From positions 1-6,601 of the forward strand of contig JAEWHB010000086.1 in the NCBI GenBank assembly GCA_023388015.1: 6,601 nt of DNA, given 5' to 3'. Made by a program: the position numbers and the translations under genes. This DNA comes from Bacteroidota bacterium. GTDB taxonomy: Bacteria > Bacteroidota > Bacteroidia > Flavobacteriales > Weeksellaceae. Below, piece after piece: positions 5,369-6,601 of the stretch; position 1 is the first letter of the stretch; each line of letters begins with the position of its first letter. Under the pieces are notes generated by a model. That model was not told the origin of the DNA, ran no database searches, and worked only from the letters and a program-made list of their open reading frames with translations.

Positions 5369-6193
5369 TTATCCAATTTTCACTGAAGTCATAGAAAGTG
5401 AGCCACCCAATAAGTGATTATTAAAAATCTCTACATCGTCTTTTGCGTCCTGTAAACCAAGCGAATACATAAGCGGATAATAATGATCGGGAGTTGGGAT
5501 TGCCAATTTCCCTGCTTCGCCAAGTTCTTGTAGATTATATAGTTTAGAATGTTGTTTATTTTCTATGAGTTGAATGAATTGATTGTTCAGCTCTTCGGCC
5601 CAGTCATAGCCTTTATTTTCTTTCATCATTTGCCAATCTATCATTCTCAAATTATGAATCATATTTCCACTTCCAATGATTAGAACTCCTTTTTTACGAA
5701 GTTTTATGAGTTGATTTGCTAAATTATAATGGTAATGCGCAGGTTTTGAATAATCGATACTCAATTGCAGAACCGGAATATTTGCATCGGGAAACATGTG
5801 CCTCACGACGGTCCAAGTTCCATGATCCAATCCCCATTCGTGGTCAAGTCCAACTTCCAAGGTTCGAAAGTCTTTTTGAATTTCAGTTACCAACTCAGGG
5901 CTTCCGGGCGCAGGATATCGCACCTGATAAAGTTCATCTGGAAAGCCACCAAAATCATGAATGGTTTTTGGGAAATCCATGGCTGTGACATGAGTTCCCC
6001 TCGTCAGCCAATGCGCTGAAATGACCAAAACTGCACTTGGTAATTCCATGGTTTTAGCTATTTCAATCCATCCTTGAGTAAAGGCATTGTCTTCAATTCC
6101 ATTCATCGGTGAACCGTGTCCAATGAATAAAACTGGCATTTTATTTTCTCTTTCTTTGAAACTATTGAGGTAATTCTGAAACTGCAAATCCAT
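5369..6193 (-). CDS. ygiD: 4,5-DOPA dioxygenase extradiol-like protein (LigB superfamily)
   Basis: The 274-residue protein belongs to the LigB-type extradiol ring-cleavage dioxygenases, in the branch with E. coli YgiD and plant betalain DODA, which open catechol rings such as L-DOPA. Conserved elements are GHGSPM (H26), SAHW (H61), DHGTW (H124), GSGNMIHN (H180) and TPDHYYP (H237). H26, H61 and H237 correspond to the metal site, and H124 and H180 to active-site histidines. All are intact. The true substrate in this organism is unknown; the name reflects the family. The ATG at 6193 gives a family-typical length; a second ATG at 6139 (residue 19), just before the conserved core, is possible. The best upstream -7 candidate (AACCTTTG at 6218-6211, minus strand) has one mismatch and no -33. 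Nothing separates its stop from that of nadE except one base, so no terminator fits between. Confidence 0.9.
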   Translation of the reverse strand: MDLQFQNYLNSFKERENKMPVLFIGHGSPMNGIEDNAFTQGWIEIAKTMELPSAVLVISAHWLTRGTHVTAMDFPKTIHDFGGFPDELYQVRYPAPGSPELVTEIQKDFRTLEVGLDHEWGLDHGTWTVVRHMFPDANIPVLQLSIDYSKPAHYHYNLANQLIKLRKKGVLIIGSGNMIHNLRMIDWQMMKENKGYDWAEELNNQFIQLIENKQHSKLYNLQELGEAGKLAIPTPDHYYPLMYSLGLQDAKDDVEIFNNHLLGGSLSMTSVKIG

Positions 6194-6284
6194 TTATCTG
6201 ATTTTAATTACAAAGGTTGAAAAGATAAAGGACTAATACATTGACCTATGATAGTAATGATTTGGAAGGTATGAAATCTAATTT

Positions 6285-6601
6285 TCAATGCTCATGGCCT
6301 TCTCCGTTTAGCTGTAAACTCTCAAGCGTAGGAGAAATATAAGGAATATTTAGATTTAATCCTCTCAGAATAAAAAGAATTCCAAGTAAAACCATCAGAT
6401 AAGGTAGAAATTTCAGGATTTTTTGTCGGGTTTGCAGACTCACCACATTTCCCGCAAGGACGGATGCAAACATCAGCGGAATTGTTCCCAATCCAAAACA
6501 AATCATGAAAACAGCGCCACCACCGATGCTCCCCATCGCCATGGAACCTGTCAGCGCCGCATAAACCGCTCCGCAAGGAAGCAATCCGTTTAAAAGTCCG
6601 G
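6285..6601 (-). CDS. TauE/SafE-type (UreH/DsbD-like) integral membrane protein, 3' part only
   Basis: The reading frame is open to the window edge, so only the last 104 complete codons are seen and the start lies outside; the first full codon begins at 6599. The visible part opens with GLLNGLLPCGAVYAAL, a hallmark of the sulfite exporter TauE/SafE and DsbD-like transmembrane family with a conserved Pro-Cys. Three hydrophobic segments follow: around the LPCG motif, around GAVFMICFGLGTIPLMFASV, and around LPYLMVLLGILFILRGL. The protein ends with a short polar tail GEGHEH. In many Bacteroidota, a gene of this family follows the cbb3 oxidase cluster (ccoNOP, ccoG, fixH), where it may help metal handling or cytochrome assembly; the expected neighbours would lie beyond the window. 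The internal TTG at 6584 should not be taken as the start. A 91-base gap separates it from the next minus-strand gene. Confidence 0.85.
   Translation of the reverse strand, partial: GLLNGLLPCGAVYAALTGSMAMGSIGGGAVFMICFGLGTIPLMFASVLAGNVVSLQTRQKILKFLPYLMVLLGILFILRGLNLNIPYISPTLESLQLNGEGHEH

Noticed and set aside
5716..6019. Plus-strand frames of 84-90 codons inside the dioxygenase-like gene
   Set aside because: They lie antisense to conserved active-site motifs and have no recognisable protein features.
6194..6284. Possible terminator or promoter between the TauE-like gene and the dioxygenase-like gene
   Set aside because: I found no stem followed by a T-run on the minus strand and only a one-mismatch -7 without a -33, so I do not call a site.

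Overview
The window looks like chromosomal DNA from a member of the Flavobacteriia (Bacteroidota). The evidence is the paired gliding genes gldB and gldC, promoters of the Bacteroidota type (TTG, then TAnnTTTG about 19 bases later), AT-rich spacers with few Shine-Dalgarno sites, and flavobacterial-looking proteins throughout. The PEP carboxykinase is of the E. coli-like ATP type, which from memory fits the Chryseobacterium/Elizabethkingia side (Weeksellaceae) better than Flavobacterium itself. That placement is an inference.

Layout. (1) Bases 1-143 hold the pckA control region: a CRP/FNR-like palindrome, a good promoter and a short G-poor leader. (2) pckA (144-1751, +) encodes ATP-dependent phosphoenolpyruvate carboxykinase. 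(3) Bases 1752-2098 are a 347-base non-coding stretch with a palindrome, a compact hairpin cluster that looks like a dispersed repeat, a strong intrinsic terminator, about 90 plain AT-rich bases, and a near-consensus promoter. (4) Bases 2099-2980 (+) encode a stand-alone class II aminoacyl-tRNA-synthetase-like catalytic core related to Asn/Asp-tRNA synthetases, possibly an asparagine synthetase; a textbook terminator follows. (5) gldC and gldB lie on the minus strand (3049-4463) as a probable operon transcribed gldB then gldC. (6) nadE (4579-5367, +) diverges from gldB across a 115-base spacer with nested inverted repeats. (7) A 4,5-DOPA-dioxygenase-like gene (5369-6193, -) meets nadE tail to tail with one base between stops. 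(8) The 3' end of a TauE/SafE-type membrane protein gene (6285 to the window edge, -) closes the window.

The genes do not form one pathway. pckA serves gluconeogenesis or anaplerosis, nadE makes NAD, the synthetase-like protein probably works in amino-acid metabolism, and GldB/GldC support gliding motility. Each transcription unit appears to have its own promoter, apart from gldBC. I see no tRNA, rRNA, CRISPR array, transposase or complete mobile element.

I found no convincing new multi-gene system. The items most worth a second look are the synthetase-like protein without an anticodon-binding domain, the structured repeat downstream of pckA, the possible CRP/FNR control of pckA, and the GldB resemblance to a zinc peptidase family without its catalytic motif.
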